64,000 nucleotides of DNA from Sciurus carolinensis (GCF_902686445.1 NC_062222.1:40423792-40487791), one strand, 5' to 3'; shown: positions 37,010-50,116, counted from the first letter of the stretch. Numbers and translations are program-made. The notes: generated by a model from the sequence alone, not told the origin.

Positions 37010-39436
37010 TACATTTATTATCATCATCATCATTATTATTAGAAAATTAATTTGACTCATTTTGACGAGATCATACATGTGTGGAATGTAATTTTAATTC
37101 CTTCCCCCTGCTTTTCCCTTCCACTTCCCCCACATCTGTTCTCCTTCTTGTACTTTCCTTACCTTCCTTTCACTTGTTTATTTTTGATTGGTGCATTCTA
37201 CACATACATAAAGGTGAAAATGCTTGTGGTATATTAACATATGCATATAGCATGCTTTGTTAAATCCTTGTTTCCTCTCTACTCTTATCTTCCTCTCTCT
37301 CACAAGATCTCCTTTTTCTACTCCACTATCCCTGTATCTTTATAATATTTGATCCCTGCTTCTGTCTGTTCCTAAATTTGTTCTAAATTCCACATACGAG
37401 AGAAAACATTCAATTCTTGATATTCTGAGTCTGATACTTCATTTAGCATGATGTTCTCTTTTTTCATTCATATACCAGCAAATGCCATAATTTTATTCTT
37501 CTTATAGTCGGAGTATGAATCCATTGTATACAAATACCAAATGTTTTTGAACCAGCCTAGGTATTCCATAATGGGCTACTGTGAATTGTGCTGCTATAGA
37601 GGTTGAAATGGCAATATGACTATAGTATGCTGATTTTAGTTCTTTTGGAAGAATACCAAGGAGTGGGAGAGCTGATTCATATCATGGTTCCATTCCTAGT
37701 TTTTTCAGGAATCTTCACAAAGTTTTCCAAAGTGATTATACTAATTTGCAGTCCAAAATAGAATGTATGAGTATAACCTTTTACCCCACATCCTCCCCAG
37801 AATTTATAATTTTTTCTGTTCTTGCAAATTGCCATTCTGTCTGAAGTGAGATGAAATCTACTTTCCCTAATTTCTGGAGAAGTTGAAATTTGTTGATATA
37901 TTTATTGGTCATTTTTGCTTTTTCTTTTGAAAGTTTCCATTTAGTTCTTTTGCCAATTTATTTGTTGGGTTATTTATTTATTTATTTATATTTGGTGTTA
38001 AGATTTTGGGTTCTTAGTATGTTCAGGCTATTAATCCCATTAGAGGAGTAGCTGGCAAAGATTTCTCCCATTCTGTAGGCTTTCACTTCAAGCTCTTAAT
38101 CATGTCTTTGGTTGTGCAGAAACTTTTAAATTTGATGCTGTCTCACTTATTCATTCTTGGTTTTATTTCTTGAGATTTAGTGATCTTGTTAATGAAGTTG
38201 GTGCCTGCAACATGATGGAGTGTGGACCCTATGTTTTCTCCTAACAGTTGTAAGGTTTCTGGTCTATTTCTACGTCTTTGATTCATTCTGATTTGATTTT
38301 TGTGCACAGTGATAGGATATAATTTCATTCTTCTTCATGTAGATGTTTAGTTTTTTCGCACCATTTGTTAAAAAGACTGTTTCTCTAACATATTTTTGGC
38401 ACATTTGTCAAACATCAGATGACTGTAAATGTGTGGATTTGTCTCTATTTTCTATTCTATTCCATTGATCTTAATGTCTATTTTGATGCCAAAACCACAT
38501 TGTTTTTGTTACTATAGTTATGTAGTATAATCTGACATCAGGTGTTTGATGCCTTCCACAGGTCACTCTCCTTGCTCAGAATTGCTTTGAATATTCTGGT
38601 TTCTTATTCTTCCAAATGAATTTAAGGACTGTTTTTCTAGTTCCGTAAAAAGTGTTATCGATATTGTTATGGGTATTGCTTTGAATCCATATATTGCATT
38701 CGGGAGTATGACCACTTGACAATATTAATTCTGCCCAACCAAGAATATAGGAATATTTCCATCCACTAAAATCATCTTTAACTTTTTTCTTCACTGTTCT
38801 ATAATTTTCATGACAGAGATGTTTCCCCTTCTTGGTTAGATTGATTAATCCTCAAGTAGTCTCCCCGCCCCCCCAAGGATATTTTGAAGGGATTTGTTTT
38901 CCTGACTTCTTTATCAACAGAATTACTATTGGAATATAGGAAAGTTCTGGATTTGTAAGTGTTGATCTTATAACCTGCTACTTTACTGAAAACATTTATC
39001 AGCTCTAGAAGTCTTCTGATGGAATTTTTGAGTCTTCTGGATATAGGCACATGTCATCAGGAAACAGTGATAGTTTGACTTCTGATTTGTATCCCTTTAA
39101 ATTCCTTCCTTCACTTGATTACTCTTGCTAGAGTTTTGAGAAATATATTGAATAGAAGTGGTGAGAGTTGATAGTCTTGTCTTGTTCGTGAATTTTTGGG
39201 TTTGTTGTATTTAGCTTTTATAATCTTGAGGTAAGTTAAATAACTCATATCCCTAGTTTCTCCAGTGTTTGTAACATGAATGGGTGTCAGATTTTTTCGA
39301 GGGTCATTTATGCATTTATTTAGATTATTTGATTATTGTTTTTAACTCTATTTTAAGTGGTGAATTATAATCATTGATTTGTGTATGGTGAACATCCCTG
39401 GGATGAAGTCCACTTGATCATGGATCATTATCTTCT
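37010..39436 (-). mobile_element. Old L1, 3' portion (split by a younger L1)
   Basis: Minus-strand L1 3' UTR (from about 37010) and ORF2 C-terminus through the RT region. The element stops at 39436 and resumes at 46217 with text that joins directly (TTGATCATGGATC... then ...CTTAATATGTTTTTG). Translatable fragments are short and full of stops. The RT motif here is Phe-Pro-Asp-Asp near 39050, so the second Asp pair is kept. It is the older partner of the nested pair. Confidence 0.85.
38143..39060 (-). pseudogene. Old L1 ORF2 fragments
   Basis: Broken ORF2. Frames at 38143-38328 (Arg-Pro-Glu-Thr-Leu-Gln-Leu-Leu), 38576-38794 (Phe-Ile-Trp-Lys-Asn-Lys-Lys-Pro) and 38808-39050 (Phe-Ser-Lys-Val-Ala-Gly-Tyr-Lys-Ile-Asn) cover the post-RT and thumb regions. 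Each is cut by frameshifts. Confidence 0.75.
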
Positions 39437-40049
39437 AGTTTTTCTTTTTTTTTTCTTTTTTCTAATTACTTATACATGACAGCAGAATGCATTTTGACAC
39501 ATCATATATATGTGGAGTATAAATTCTCATTCTTCTGGTTGTACATGCTGCAGAATCACACCAGTCCTGTAATCATATATGTATATAGGGTAAAAATGTC
39601 TGATTCAATCTACTATTCTTCCTCCAGACAGCCTCTTCTCTTCACTCACCTCTGCTTAATCCAAAGTAATTTTTCCCTAACACCTCCCCCCTGTTGTAAA
39701 ATATCATCCACATATAAGACAAAACATTCAACCTTTGGCTTTTTGGAATTGGCTTACTTCACTTAGCAAGATAGTCTTCATCTGTTTACCTGAAAATGCC
39801 ATAATTTCATTCTTCTTTAAGGTTAAGTAATATTCAATTGTATATATATACCACATTTCTTTATCCATTCATCAATTGAAAGGCATTTAGGTAGTTTCTA
39901 TAGTTTAGCTATTGTGAATTGAGCTTCTATAAACTTGATGTATTTGCATCACTGCAGTATGCTGATTTTAAGTGCTTGTGTATAAACAAAGGAGTGGGAT
40001 AGTTGGGTCAAATGGTGGTTCCATTCCAAGTTTTCTGAAGAATCCCCAT

Positions 40050-41179
40050 ACTGCTTTCCATAATGGTTGCAACTATTTACATTCCCACCAGCAATGTATG
40101 GGTATGCCTTTTTCCCCACTTCCTCACCAACATTTTTTGTTGCTTTTATTATTGAAAATTGCTATTCTGATTGGAGTGAGATGAAATCTTAGACTAGTTT
40201 TGATTTGCATTTCTCTAATAGCTAGATGTTGAACATTTTTTCATGTTTGTCAATCAATTGTATTTCTTATCCTGTGAAGTGTCTTTTCAGTTTGTTAGCC
40301 CATTTATTGGTTGGGTTATTTGGTTTTTTGGTGTTAAGTTTTTGGAGTTCTTTATTTTCCTGGAGATTAGTGTTGTGTCTGAGATGTGTGTGGTAAACAT
40401 TTTTTCCCATTTTGTAGGCTCTATTGTTTCCTTTGCTGAAATGAAGCTTTTAAGTTTGAATCCATCTTTACTGACTCTTAATTTTACTTCTTGTGCTTTA
40501 GGAGTCTTTTAAGGAAGTCAGTTCCTAAGATGACATGATGAAGATTTGGGCCTACTTTTTCTTCTGTTAGGTGCAGGGTCTCTGTTCTATGGCCTAAGTT
40601 TTTGATCCTTTTTCAGTTGATTTTTGGGCAGGGTGAGAGATAGAGGTTTAATTTTATTTTGCTACATATGTATTTCCAGTTTCATCACCATTTTTTAGAG
40701 AGGCTATCTTTTCTCTAATGTATGTTTATGGCAACTTTGTCTAGTATGAGATAACAGTACTTATATGGGTTTATCTCTGTGTCTTTTATTCTGTACTATT
40801 GATCTACATGTCTGTTTTGGTGCCAATACAATGCCATTTTTGTTACTATGGCTCTGTAGTATAATTTAAGGTCTGGTATTGTGATTCACTCTTCTTGCTA
40901 AGAATTGCTTTGGCTATTCTGGTTCTCTTATTTTTCCAAGTGAATTTCATTATTGTCTTTTCTATTTCTATGAAGGATGTGATCAGAAATTTAATAGGAA
41001 TTGCATTAAATCTGTACAACTCTTTTGGTAGTGTAACCATTTCAACAATATTAATTCTGCCTATCCAAGAGCATGGGTGATCTGTCCATCTTCTAAGGTC
41101 TTTTTAAATTTCTTTCTTCAATGTTTTGTAGTTTTCATTGTAGAGGTCTTTTGCCTCTTTAATTAGATTGATTCCCAAG

Positions 41180-41211
<32 letters not shown>

Positions 41212-43360
41212 GAGGCTATTGTGAATGGGATAGCTTTCCTAATTTCTCTCTCGGTGGATTTATCACTGATGTATAAGAACTCATTTGATTTATGGATGTT
41301 GATTTTATATCCTTCCTACTTTTTTGAATTCATTTATGGGTTCTAGAAGTTTTCTGGTGGAATTTTTTGGATATTCTAAATATAGAATCATGTCAGCAAA
41401 TAGTGATAGTTTGAGTTTTTCTTTTCCTATTCAAATCCTTTTAATTTCTTTCATTTGTGTAATTACTCTGGCTAGGAGTATGTTGAATAAAAGTGGTGAA
41501 AGATGGTGTCCTTTGTTTTTACTTTAGAGGGAACGCTTTCAATTTTTCTCCATTTAGAATGATGTTGACCTTGCGCTTAGCATATACAGTTTTTAAGATG
41601 TTGAGGTCTGTTCCTACTACCACTAGTTTTTCTACTGTTTTGAACATGAAGGGATGCTGTATTTTGTCAAATGTTTTTTCTGCATTTATTGAAATGATCT
41701 TATGATTCTTGTCTTTAAGTCTATTGATGTGATAAATTACATTTATTGATTTTCATATGTTGAACCAAACTAACATATCTGGGATGAACCCCACCTGATA
41801 ATAGTACACTATTTTTCAATACGTTTTTGTATGTAATTTGCCAAAATTTTATTTAGAATTTTTGCATCTATATTTATCAGGGACATTGATCTGGAGTTTT
41901 CTTTCCTTGATGTGTCTTTGTCTGGTTTTGTTATCAGGGTGATACTAGCTTCATAGAATAAGTTTGGAAGGGTTCCTTCCTTTTTTGTTCATGGAATAAT
42001 TTGAGGAGTATTGACGTTAATTCTTCTTTGATGGTCTTGTAGAACTCAGCTGAGAATCTGTCTTGTACTGGGTTTTTCTTGGTTGGTAGGCCTTTGATGA
42101 CATCTTCTATTTTGTTCCTTGAAACTGATCTGTTTAAATTGTGTATGTCCTCCTGTTTCAGTTTGGGTAGATCAGCTGTCTCTAGAAATTTGTCAATGTC
42201 TTTGAGATTTTCTATTTTATTGGAGTATAAATTTTCAAAATAGTTTCTAATTATCTTATGTATTTTAGTAGGGTCCATTGTGATATTTCTTTTTTCATCA
42301 CAAATTTAAGTAATTTGAGTTTTCTCTTGCTTTGTCTTCATTGGAATGCCTAAGGGTTTATCAATTTTATTCATTTTTTGAAAGACTTAATTTTTTGTTT
42401 TTGCAATTTTTTGGATTCTTTCTTTTGTTGCAATTTCTTTGATTTCAGCTGATTTTAATTATTTCCTGTCTTCTACTTCTCTTTCGAGAGTTTTGAGATG
42501 TAATGTTAGGTCATTTAGTCATTGATTTTCTATTCTTTTAATGAATGAGCTCAATGCAATGAACTTTCCTCTCAGCACTGACTTTATAGTGTCCCAGCAA
42601 TTTTGATATGTTGTATTGGTGTTCTCCTTTACTTCAAAATATCTTTTTATTTCATCCTTGATTTCTTCTGCTATCCCTTATTCATTTACTATTGTATTAT
42701 TTTTTCTCCAGGTTTTGGAGTAGCCTCTATTTTTATGTTTTGATAATTTCTAATTTCATTTCTTTATGATCTGATAGAATGCAGAGTAATGTCTCTATTT
42801 TTTGTATTTGCTGAGTTTCTTTGTGGCATAACTTATGGTCTATTTTAAAGAAGGATCCATGTGCTGCTGAAAAGAAAGTATATTTGCTCATTGATGGGTG
42901 AAATATTTTATATATGTCTGTAAAGTCTAAATTATTGATTGTATTATTCAGTTCTATAGTTTCTTTGTTTAGTTTTTGTTTGGATGATCTATCCAGTAGT
43001 GAGGGATGTGTGTTACAGTCACCTAGTATAATTGTATTATGGTCTATTTGATTCTTAAAATTGAGAAGGGTTTGTTTGATGTATGTAGATCCTCCATTGT
43101 TTGGGGCTTAAATATTTATGATTGTTATGTGTTGTTGATGTATGATCTTTATCCCTTTTGACTAACATTGGATTAAAGTCCACTTTATCTGATATAAGGA
43201 TGGAAATCCCTACTTGTTTACACAGTCCATATGAGTGATATGTTTTTTACATCCTTTCACCTTGAATCTGTTGATGCCTTTTCCTATGAGGTGAGCCTTT
43301 AGGAGACAGTATATTTTTAGGTCTTTTTAAAACACCCAGCCTTCCAGTCCATGTCTTTTG
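40050..43360 (-). pseudogene. Old L1 ORF2, broken
   Basis: Fragments include 41934-42278 (114 codons: [14 protein letters not shown]) and 40846-41040 ([10 protein letters not shown]). Near 41390 the RT motif reads Phe-Ala-Asp-Met, one codon of the Asp pair being deleted. It would not give a functional enzyme. Confidence 0.8.
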
Positions 43361-43499
43361 ATTATTGAAATTAGCCCATTAACATTCAGGGTTATTATTG
43401 AGATATGATTTGTGTTCCTGGTCATTTGGTTTATTTCTGATTTTTAACTTGACTTAGTTTCTCCTTTGATTGACTTTTCCTTTATTGTAGTTCCTCCCT

Positions 43500-44400
43500 T
43501 CGCTTGATTTAACTGTTTTTGTTTTTGTTTTTTCTTCATTTCTTCCTGATGGAATATTTTGCTGAGAATGTTCTGTAGGACAGGTTTTCTATTTCTGAAT
43601 TCTTTTAACTTTTGTTTATCATGGAAGGTTTTTATTTGGTGTTCACATCTGAAGCTTAATTTTGGTTAGCATTCATTTTCTTTCAGAGTTTGGAATATGT
43701 TATTCCAGGACCTCCTAGTTTTGAGTGTCTAGATTGAGAAATCACCTGATTTTCTAATTAGTTTACCTTGTATATAATCTGATATTTTCCTCTCATGCCC
43801 CTTAAAATTATATCTTTATTCTGTATGCTAGGCATTTTCATTTTATGTTCCTTGTTCTTTTGTAATTTTGTACTTTGGGATCCTGTATGCCTCTTGTATT
43901 TGATTATCCATTTCATTTTTCAGGTTTGGGAAATTTTCTGATATTATCTCTTTCAAAAGTTTGAACTTTCCATTTGTTTGTATCTCAGTGCCTTCCTCTG
44001 TCCCAATAAATCTAAAATTTTGTATTTTCATTTTATCCCATAATTCTTGGAAGTTTTATTCATGGTTTCTTACCATCTTTTCTGTGGGGTCAACTTTATT
44101 TTCAAGATTATATATTTTGTCTTGTTACCAGAGGTTGTCTTTCAAGTGGTCTAGTCTGTTGGTGGTACTTTCCATTGAATTTTTAATTTGGTTTATTGAT
44201 TCATTCATTTCATGGTTTTTTGATTGATTTCTTTTCATAATCGCTATCTCTTCATTGAATGATCTTTCACCTCCTGAAATTTATCTCTAATTTCATTCTT
44301 TACATCATCCCTTATATCACAGATCAGTTTAACTATTTACTTTCTAAACTCATCCTCTGACTTTTCTTCTACTGTGATGTAAATGGATTCTATATTGGAT
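43500..44400 (-). pseudogene. Old L1 ORF1, broken
   Basis: Best fragment at 43843-44031 (62 codons; Asn-Phe-Pro-Asn-Leu-Lys-Asn-Glu-Met, Gln-Glu-Ala-Tyr-Arg), equivalent to the part of ORF1 at 26850-27020 in the other full-length copy. The coiled-coil part lies at 44050-44350 and is disrupted. Confidence 0.75.
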
Positions 44401-44419
44401 CATCTTGGTTAGTGTGGGG

Positions 44420-46216
44420 AGCTATGTTTCCTTGTATTTTCATGTTGTTCATGTGTCTTCCCATCTAGCAGTGTGGATCCCAGTTTTAGTTTCTACCCTG
44501 TGGACCTACAGGTTTCCAATACCTTGCTTTAAGGGAGAGACCAGTATTAATAGCACCCAATGCAAATAATAGACAGCCTTAAACCAAACATCCTATTAAG
44601 ATGTTTACAGTTGTGTCATGATACAGAGAAATGATGTGTTCAATTATTTTTTGTAATATAAACAGGAGATTTGCAAAAGTGTTTACAACCTCTAATCATG
44701 GACAGAGAACAAGAGTGCTGTAGGATGTGATGTTTATGAGGAAAGAAGATAGAAGTATAAGATCGTAGCAAGAGTGCAAGAGGATTGTTAGCAGAAGAAA
44801 AGAGAGAAAGAGATTCCAGGAAAATTGATATGTGAGAGAAAAGAATATATATATGAAGAAAAAAAAGAAAAGAAAAAAAAGTTAAGAAAAAGAAAAAGGA
44901 AAAATAAAAGAGTACACAACAATACTGAAATTTACTATTCAGATATCCCAGTCCTCAGTAATCTGATGCATGAAAAATACTTGGTTTTAAAAATGTTGGG
45001 GATGTAAGTGGGAAAAGAAAAGGAAAAAAAATCTCAAAGGAAAATTGAACGATTGTTTCCACTGGAGTTCAAAATCTTCTCTACTGCCCTTCTCAGCAGA
45101 TAGGTGGGGTTGTCTGGACTTTGCTGGTAGCTCCACTCTCAGGAAGGTGAGGGTTACTAGGGTGGGAAGGTTTTTCCTGGAGGTGGAACTCCTGGAGGCA
45201 TGGTATAGCAATTTCTGGTCCACTTTGGAAGATTGCACCCCAGGAATCTCCTTTGGGTTCCACTTGTGTGATACAGAATCCTAATCTTAGCTCGTTAAGT
45301 AGATTGAGGACCCCACCTGGTCTCTGATTTAGTCTCCAAACTCAATTTCTCCCACCACATCCCTTTCAACTTCCTGGTCAGGTACCTCTCTCCCTGGCCA
45401 TCCTGAGGACTGAGCACAGAGAACTGTGTTCCTGTCATGGAGAACTGTTCTGTACCAGGCAAATCAGGGTCAGGCACTGAAAGTTGCCAGCTGGCCATGT
45501 AGCTGTGAGTGTTGGGTGGGGTTGTGGCCATGAAGTGCTGGGAAAATGGGAATTGGGGAGCCAGAGGGTCTTGTTGATTGCCAAACCTGGCAAGACCCAG
45601 GGATCAGTGGATGCCATAGTGGGGAGGGAGTTGTGGAGTGGACTGGTGTCAGGTCCCAATGAGTACTGGCCCAAATGGGCCCTGGGAACCCAGTGGATAC
45701 TGAACCCATTGACTGGGTAAGCAAAGAGTAAGATGCTCCCATACCCTCTTCCAATCTTCTGACCCACTGAAGCCAGTCCCCTCTGTCCCTGTGTACTTCA
45801 GCACTCACAGAACTGAGGATGGTGGCTAATATCATACCTAGCAGGAAGACATCAATTATAGCCAAACCTGTAGGCACCTTGATATTGTACTTCCAGGACC
45901 TACCCAGTGCCCCAAGATTATGGCTGCCACATCTTATGATGGCTATGATAATGGTGGAGGTGTCCCAAGATGGCCATGTTCAGAATGGGGCAGCAGCAGC
46001 TGGTGGAGCAGTGATGGCATGTGGTCTCATTCAAGAAGTGTTGCTGCAGTGGGCAGTACTGCAGCAAGTGGTGCTGCCTCAGGCCCTGGTTGGTGTTTCC
46101 AGGAGGCTGCCTTGTCTCAAGATGGCAGTGTCAGTGGCAGAGGTGTTCCACTATGGAGGAGGCCATGTTCAGAGATGAGCACACAGTGAGTGGCATGGAG
46201 ATGGTTGGCAGCTGTG
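44420..46216 (-). promoter_or_regulatory. Old L1 5' UTR with YY1-like motifs
   Basis: 5' UTR of the nested L1. An A/G-rich segment lies at 44740-44930 and a GC-richer segment at 45040-46216. CAAGATGG motifs matching the YY1 core occur at about 45966-45977 and 46117-46126, on the antisense side of the element. Open frames of up to 135 codons inside are by-products of composition and are not recognised proteins. Confidence 0.6.
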
Positions 46217-48620
46217 TTATCCTCTTAATATGTTTTTGAATTCTGTTTGCTAACACTTTATTAAGAATTTTTACATACGTGCTCATCAAGGATAGTGGTA
46301 TGTAGCTTTCTTTCCTGATGTGTCTTTGTCTGGTTTTTGTATCAGGGTTATACTATCTTCGTAGAATATATTTGGGAATGATCCTTCACTTTCAAATTTA
46401 ATGGAATAATTTGAGAAATACTAGGATTAGTTCTTCTTTAAAGGTCTTTGAGGATTCAGCTGAAAAATCTTTGTCCTAAGCTTTTCATTATTTGTTGGTT
46501 TTTAAATTAAAACTTATGGTTTCAATTTCATTCCTTATATTGATCTGTTTAGATTTTCTATATCTTCCTGTTTCAGTTTGGACAGGTCATTTTTGTCTAG
46601 AAATTTGTCAATGTCTAGATTTTATAGTTTATTGTAGTATAAATTTTCAATGAATATTATTTAATTTCCATGTATTTATGTGATTTTGATTATTTGTTGT
46701 TCATTTTGAATTACATTCCATTATGATATAATAGGATGGATGCTTGGGATTATCTTTTTTTTTTTTTTTTTTTTTTTTTAGTATTTACTTAGGATTACAT
46801 TATGACCTAGAACTTAGTCTATTTTGGAAAAGTTTCCACAAACTGTTTAAAAGAAGGTCAATTAAGCTGTTTGGGGTGAAATATTCTGTAGATGTTTGTT
46901 ATGTTCATTTGATTTACAGTGTTAGGTTGGAATATCTGTATTGATTTTATGATTAGATGACATGTCTATTGGTGATAAAAGTGTGTTAAAATCACCCAAT
47001 GTTATTGTATTGCAATTTAATGTCAAGAAAAAAGTATTTTTATTTAATTAGGTGCACTAACATTTGGTGCATAAATATTTAATATTGTCATATCTTCTTT
47101 TTAAGTTATTCACTAGGATACAGTGGCCTTCTTTGTCTCTTCTGATTAATTTTTGTTTGAAGTCTGCTTTGGCAGATGTGAGAATAACTACCCTTGCTCA
47201 TTTTTACACTCCTTTTGCATGAATATTTTTTATTCTTTTAAATTCAAACTGTGAGTATCTTTGCCTATGAGATGAGTCTAGCAAATAGCATATAGTTGGA
47301 TTCTATTTTTGATCCATTCTGCTAATTTGTTTCTTTTAATTGGGGAGTTGAGAACATTTATATTTAGTGATTTTTGAATCTTTTTTTTTTTTCAGTTTCC
47401 TCCCATTTAAGTTTGTTGACTATAATTATTTCTGCCTTAGTTGATCATGCTCTTCTCATGATCTTCATGTAATTGGAAACTTTGGGTTTTGTTTTTGTGT
47501 TCTTTGGTATGCAATTTATTTCTGAGTATTCTTTGAAGTGCTGGTTTGGTGGTAATAAATTCTTTTTATTTTTGTCATGGAAAGTTTTTATTTCCCCATC
47601 AATTTTGAAAGAGAGCTTCACTCGGTATAGCAATCTCATTTGGCAGTTGTTTTCTTTTAGCTTTTTCATTCCAGGTCCTCCTTGATGTTAAGATGTGAGT
47701 TGAGAATTCAGAAGTGAGACTTACTAGTTTGTCTCTAAATATGACCCAACATTTTTCTCTTGCAAATTTCAATATTATTTTCTTATCTTCTATGTTAGAC
47801 ATTTTGGTATGTCTTGAAGAGTTTACCTTTTGACCTTATCTGTTTAGAGTCCAATATTCCTCCTGTATGTTGATGTCCATGTCATTTCTACTATGGGAAG
47901 AGTTTTCTTTACTATCTCATTGAAAACATTCTTACATGTTCTTTTCTTATCCAGTGAATCTCATCTGTGTTCTTTTGATGCTGTCCCTGAGTTCTTGTAT
48001 ATTCTAATTATGTTCTTTTAGTTTTTCCATTTGCTGTATACTGAGTAAGTTCATGTACCTCGAAGTTCTGTCATCCAGGGCTGAACTTCTGTTTCCTATG
48101 CAATCAAATCTGTTCATGATGATTTCAATTGAAGTTTTAATTTAATTGTGTCTTTCATTTCAAGTAGTTCTGATTGGTTTATTTTCAATATCTCTATTTC
48201 TTTGTTGAAAAGCTATTTTATTTCCTATTTGATATCTTAGTCTATTTCCTACTTTTTTTTTGTTCATTAAACATTTATTAATCATTTTTTTATAATCTTT
48301 CTCTGTAAATTTATCCACTCTCATATCTGTAGGATCTTTTGGGGGGAAGGTGAATTTTGGGGGATATTTGTTTGCCTGTTTTCTTATGTTTCTCTTTTAT
48401 ATGAACGTCTTTTCTTGTGTGTTGTTATTTTTATTTGTTCTGGGACTTCTTTCAGTTTTTGATATATGAGTAGATATCCAGAGATGTGACCTCAGGGCCC
48501 CTTCTGATTGTTCCTTCTTGGGGCTTTGTTGTTGGTCTGGTGTTTTTGTCTCCCTAATTCTACCTGATGAAGTAATGTTGAGTTTCAAGTGGGTCTTCAT
48601 AATTTGTTAAGTAAAATTCA
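46217..48620 (-). mobile_element. Old L1, 5' portion (continues from 39436)
   Basis: Continuation of the split L1: RT N-terminal region (46260-46650), a probable internal deletion near 46660, endonuclease region (46690-47330), ORF1 (47390-48240) and the start of the 5' UTR (to about 48620, possibly further). A 23-base T-run near 46757-46779 is a later expansion. The 5' boundary is uncertain. Confidence 0.75.
47390..48240 (-). pseudogene. Old L1 ORF1 remnant
   Basis: Fragments such as Ser-Phe-Lys-Ile-Asp-Gly-Glu-Ile-Lys-Thr-Phe-His-Asp-Lys (in 47445-47669) are the ORF1 C-terminal domain signature. Ser-Asn-Ile-Glu-Asp-Lys-Lys-Ile-Ile-Leu-Lys (47599-47802) precedes it in another frame, so at least one frameshift separates them. 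Confidence 0.75.
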
Positions 48621-48944
48621 CTGTTACTTGGCTAAGTTGTGAGTATTGTTCTGCAGCAGGATCTCAAATCTGAGAATTTGAAATTCCCCAGTCACTTTCC
48701 AGTCCTTTTTAGAGTAAGGGGAGATCCAGGAATAGCACTAATGTTAACAAGAGAAATACAGTCTTAAGATAAATGTCTGGTTTTTCCTATGATGTTATAA
48801 CTCTGATTGTTAGTTCCATAGGAATGGAGGGTCAGCATTTAATATTAGCAACAATAATAAAAATTACTGTGAACAAGTTGAGGCATTAAATAGCAGGTAT
48901 CTAATACATTGTCTACTGTATTTATAATCAAAACAACAGTCTCA
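48621..48944. other. Unassigned sequence
   Basis: Possibly more of the old L1 5' UTR; I could not confirm it. Contains one arm (48848-48905) of a diverged direct repeat whose partner is at 49730-49790. Confidence 0.4.
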
Positions 48945-49860
48945 TATCAAAGAAACATTCCACCTTTGGTTTTTTGGGAAGATCCTAATACACCATAAGG
49001 AGGGGAGCTAGGGAAGAATAGAGGTACTTTGGATTTGGCATAGAGGAGGGAAAGGTGATGAGGGAGTATAGGGGTGTAATGATTAATTTGAATTGTCAAT
49101 GTGATTGAATTAAGAGATGTCAATCTAGGTGTGTCTAGAAGAGGGCTTCTAGGTGTATCAATGAGGGTGTGTCTAGGAATGATTGGAATATGGGATATTG
49201 AACTGAAGTGGAGACCCTCCCTAAGGGTGGGCAGCACCACCCAATAGGATGTTGGCCTGGATGGAATAAAAGTTGGAAGAACAAGGAAGCAGATGCAGAT
49301 GCAAGTTTGACTCTTCTTGAACAGGTTCTTGGTTGCTGTTTTGATCATCTGAGGATGTCAGACTCTTGTTTCTTCACTCCAAAGCAGACTCTGCCAGTGA
49401 TTCTCAAGGTAGTTTCCAGAAGCCTTGGTCTTGGACTTCGGTAGCACCGTTGATCCTTCTTGTTCTGGGGCTTCTGCCTCTCGGGCTGTGCATCTACTGG
49501 TTCTTCCACCACTCTAGCCTGTAGATGGCCATTGTGGACTATCCAGTATGGTGGTGTAAGCCAATCTCTAAATCCCCTTTTTATATTCATACTTCCTGTT
49601 GATTCTGATCCTCTAGAGAACCCTCATACAGGGAATATGAAGGATAGTAGAATTAATGGAGCATTATTACTTTATGTGCATACATGACTACAGGACAGTG
49701 TGATTCTACATCATGTATAACTAGAAGAATGAACAACAATAATAAAAAATCTGAACAGTTCAGGCATTAAAGAGCAGGTATCCGTTTATGTATGATGTAT
49801 CAAAATGCCTTCTACTATCATGTAAAACTAATTAGAACAAATAAAAATATTTTTAAAAAA
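48945..49860 (+). mobile_element. L1 3' end, split by an LTR
   Basis: Plus-strand L1 3' UTR, left part 48945-49074 (CCTTTGGTTTTTTGGG, G-rich GAGGGAAAGG) and right part 49631-49860 (GAAGGATAGTAGAATTAATG, CATGACTACAGGAC, ATCAAAATGCCTTCTAC, A-rich tail). The two parts are the two halves of one 3' UTR, separated by the LTR at 49075-49630. Confidence 0.7.
49075..49630 (+). mobile_element. LTR, ERVL/MaLR-related, plus strand
   Basis: Begins TGTAATGATTAATTTGAATT and ends GAGAACCCTCATACA, with TG...CA ends and length 556 bp. The plan (TGTGATGGTTAATT start, GAGAACCCTGACTAATACA end) is a familiar mammalian class III LTR type; the precise subfamily is not assigned. No exact TSD; G-runs on both sides obscure it. 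It inserted into an L1 3' UTR. Confidence 0.65.
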
Positions 49861-50116
49861 ATTAAAAATCCAAACCTGTGCATAGTTGTACCCCATTTAC
49901 ATCAAACCAATACTAAATAATAAACACTACCAAAGAAAACAGTTAAAGTGAAAGTCAATTTATATGAATATGTAAATATTTTTTAAATACATCTACACAG
50001 TGAGAACATAGCTATCTCCATTCCAACACAATACACAAAATCTTACAGAATGGAAAATATGAATAATAATAAATTACAACAAAATGATGCAAAAAAGAAT
50101 TTAGAAGTTAAAATTT
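49861..50116. other. AT-rich unique sequence
   Basis: Nothing recognised. Confidence 0.4.

Larger units (their letters stand above)
39428..46225 (-). mobile_element. Nested full-length old L1
   Basis: The element is 39437-46216 (about 6.8 kb) on the minus strand. It inserted into the old L1 and is flanked by TTATCTTCT (39428-39436) and TTATCCTCT (46217-46225), a 9-bp TSD with one change. The plan is complete: 3' UTR and tail at the left, ORF2 (about 42400-40050 for RT onward, endonuclease about 43350-42550), ORF1 (about 44400-43500) and a 5' UTR (44420-46216). All frames are broken and divergence is clearly greater than in the copy at 22373. A 31-base T-run near 41180-41210 interrupts the ORF2 region. 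Confidence 0.87.

Noticed and set aside
45435..45877. Minus-strand frames of 110 and 135 codons, possible host gene
   Set aside because: They overlap each other in different frames inside the 5' UTR of an old L1 and match no protein I know; composition explains them.
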